A stretch of 6,026 nucleotides of DNA from Clostridiales bacterium (lineage in GTDB: Bacteria; Bacillota; Clostridia; Saccharofermentanales; Saccharofermentanaceae): the NCBI GenBank assembly GCA_003543635.1, contig DNAE01000206.1, positions 1-6,026 on the forward strand. Reading direction: 5' to 3'. Both the position numbers and the translations under genes were made by a program. The first letter of the stretch is position 1. Every line of letters starts with the position of its first letter. Shown here piece by piece: positions 5,364 through 6,026 of the stretch. The notes under the pieces are model-generated. The model saw only the letters and a list, made by a program, of their open reading frames with translations. It had not been told where the DNA came from and searched no databases.

Positions 5364-6026
5364 AGATAAGAACTGCCAGGATATCCGATTCAAAAGCGAT
5401 AAGAAAAGCGGGACTCATGGAAGGTTCCGTATCTGCCGTTGAGGACAGGATAAGGAGCGTGGCGGGAAGTGATGAGACAGAGCTTTATATCTTAAAGGAC
5501 GGGAATGACGTCATATCTCTTTGCAAGGTATCGATAACGGCAAAGGACGACAGGGCGCACCTGGAATTCCTTAGAAACACCCACATATCCTTCTTCCTGG
5601 ACAGTATCTTAAGGATCATGTTCTTCGAGAGGGGCATCTATAAAGTAACCGTGGAGGCATCTGTTAACGACAGGGAAGCGGAGGAGGCTTTTTCTGAGAA
5701 CGGTCTTATTCAGGAGGCACTCTTACATGATCACATAAGGGAAAACGGTACTTTTGTGGACGCAGGACTTTTTTATATCCTCGCACCCTGTTATTCCGGT
5801 TATAACGTCTGTTTCGTCCCTTTCCAAAGGGGCGTCCTTCAGGTCAAGGGCGGCATCGACTACGTTGATTCCGTATCTTTCCTCAATTACGGAGGCGTTG
5901 TCGAGGATTCCTTTGCCCGCCTTGTGGCCGATTATATGGGCCTTCTGGACGATGATCACCGCCTTAAGAAGAGAAATGCCCCGGAATACGACACGGATCC
6001 TTCGGAATTCTCCCACATGCCCCCGG
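5360..6026 (+). CDS. GNAT-like protein with extra C-terminal domain, 3'-truncated by window edge
   Basis: The frame is open from the ATG at 5360 to the edge (222 codons, no stop). The start overlaps the lipoprotein stop as ATGA, and GGAGG (5345-5349) lies ten bases upstream, so translation is probably coupled. Residues 1-141 resemble the GNAT acetyltransferase fold: MKIRTARISD as strand 1, a central strand ELYILKDGNDVISLCKVSI (41-59), a helix ending in ILRIMFFERGI (83-93), then KVTVEASVNDREAEEAFSENGL (in parts: KVTVEASVND 95-104, EEAFSENGL 108-116) and an RimJ-like ending with DHIRENGTFVD (124-134) and LFYIL. The acetyl-CoA loop (Q/RxxGxG/A) expected before the main helix is not recognisable: HLEFLRNTH stands there. 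After 142 a second segment begins (CFVPFQRGVLQVKGG, SVSFLNYGG, then a charged LDDDHRLKKRN). I do not recognise it. No signal peptide, so probably cytosolic. Function unknown; a non-catalytic GNAT-fold protein is a fair alternative to an active enzyme. Confidence 0.75.
   Translation, partial: MKIRTARISDSKAIRKAGLMEGSVSAVEDRIRSVAGSDETELYILKDGNDVISLCKVSITAKDDRAHLEFLRNTHISFFLDSILRIMFFERGIYKVTVEASVNDREAEEAFSENGLIQEALLHDHIRENGTFVDAGLFYILAPCYSGYNVCFVPFQRGVLQVKGGIDYVDSVSFLNYGGVVEDSFARLVADYMGLLDDDHRLKKRNAPEYDTDPSEFSHMPP

Noticed and set aside
5723..6016. 97-codon minus-strand ORF opposite the GNAT-like gene
   Set aside because: The + strand frame there is open for 222 codons, is coupled to the upstream gene and shows GNAT-like motifs; the minus frame is a shadow.

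Overview
The window looks like a piece of a chromosome from an anaerobic, Clostridia-like Firmicute. The reasons are the SecA type with a Cys-Cys zinc tail, strong AGGAGG-type ribosome binding sites, a compact co-directional layout with ATGA overlaps, a CCA-encoding tRNA, and a Thermotoga/archaeal-type S-adenosylhomocysteine hydrolase. Base composition looks balanced by eye. The taxonomic call is an inference from gene character, not from a marker search. Every gene seen is on the + strand. I see no mobile element, CRISPR array or phage gene.

Left part (1-3757): a tight three-gene operon. It begins with the last ~550 residues of secA, the preprotein translocase ATPase, cut by the window edge. 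The secA stop overlaps the start of a trimeric-type purine nucleoside phosphorylase (punA) by four bases. Nine bases after punA comes ahcY, an NAD-dependent S-adenosylhomocysteine hydrolase of the short type (418 aa). The two metabolic genes fit together: the hydrolase releases homocysteine plus a nucleoside from the product of SAM-dependent methylation, and the phosphorylase would then split a 6-oxopurine nucleoside. PunA carries the Glu/Asn pair typical of inosine/guanosine specificity, and the hydrolase has Lys where the animal-type enzyme has the Glu that contacts the adenine amino group. A route through S-inosylhomocysteine and inosine is therefore a testable possibility.

Middle part (3758-4010): a near-consensus promoter begins on the base after the ahcY stop and drives a tRNA-Thr (anticodon CGT). 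A strong intrinsic terminator follows. An AT-rich stretch then leads to a second promoter with a perfect TATAAT box. A 7-bp inverted repeat brackets the -10 box of the tRNA promoter.

Right part (4011-6026): a lipoprotein resembling family 1 extracellular sugar-binding proteins, with no permease or ATPase gene visible beside it. It overlaps by four bases a gene that runs off the window. That gene's first ~140 residues look like a GNAT acetyltransferase whose acetyl-CoA loop is not recognisable, followed by a second domain I cannot name. This pair is the least conventional part of the window.
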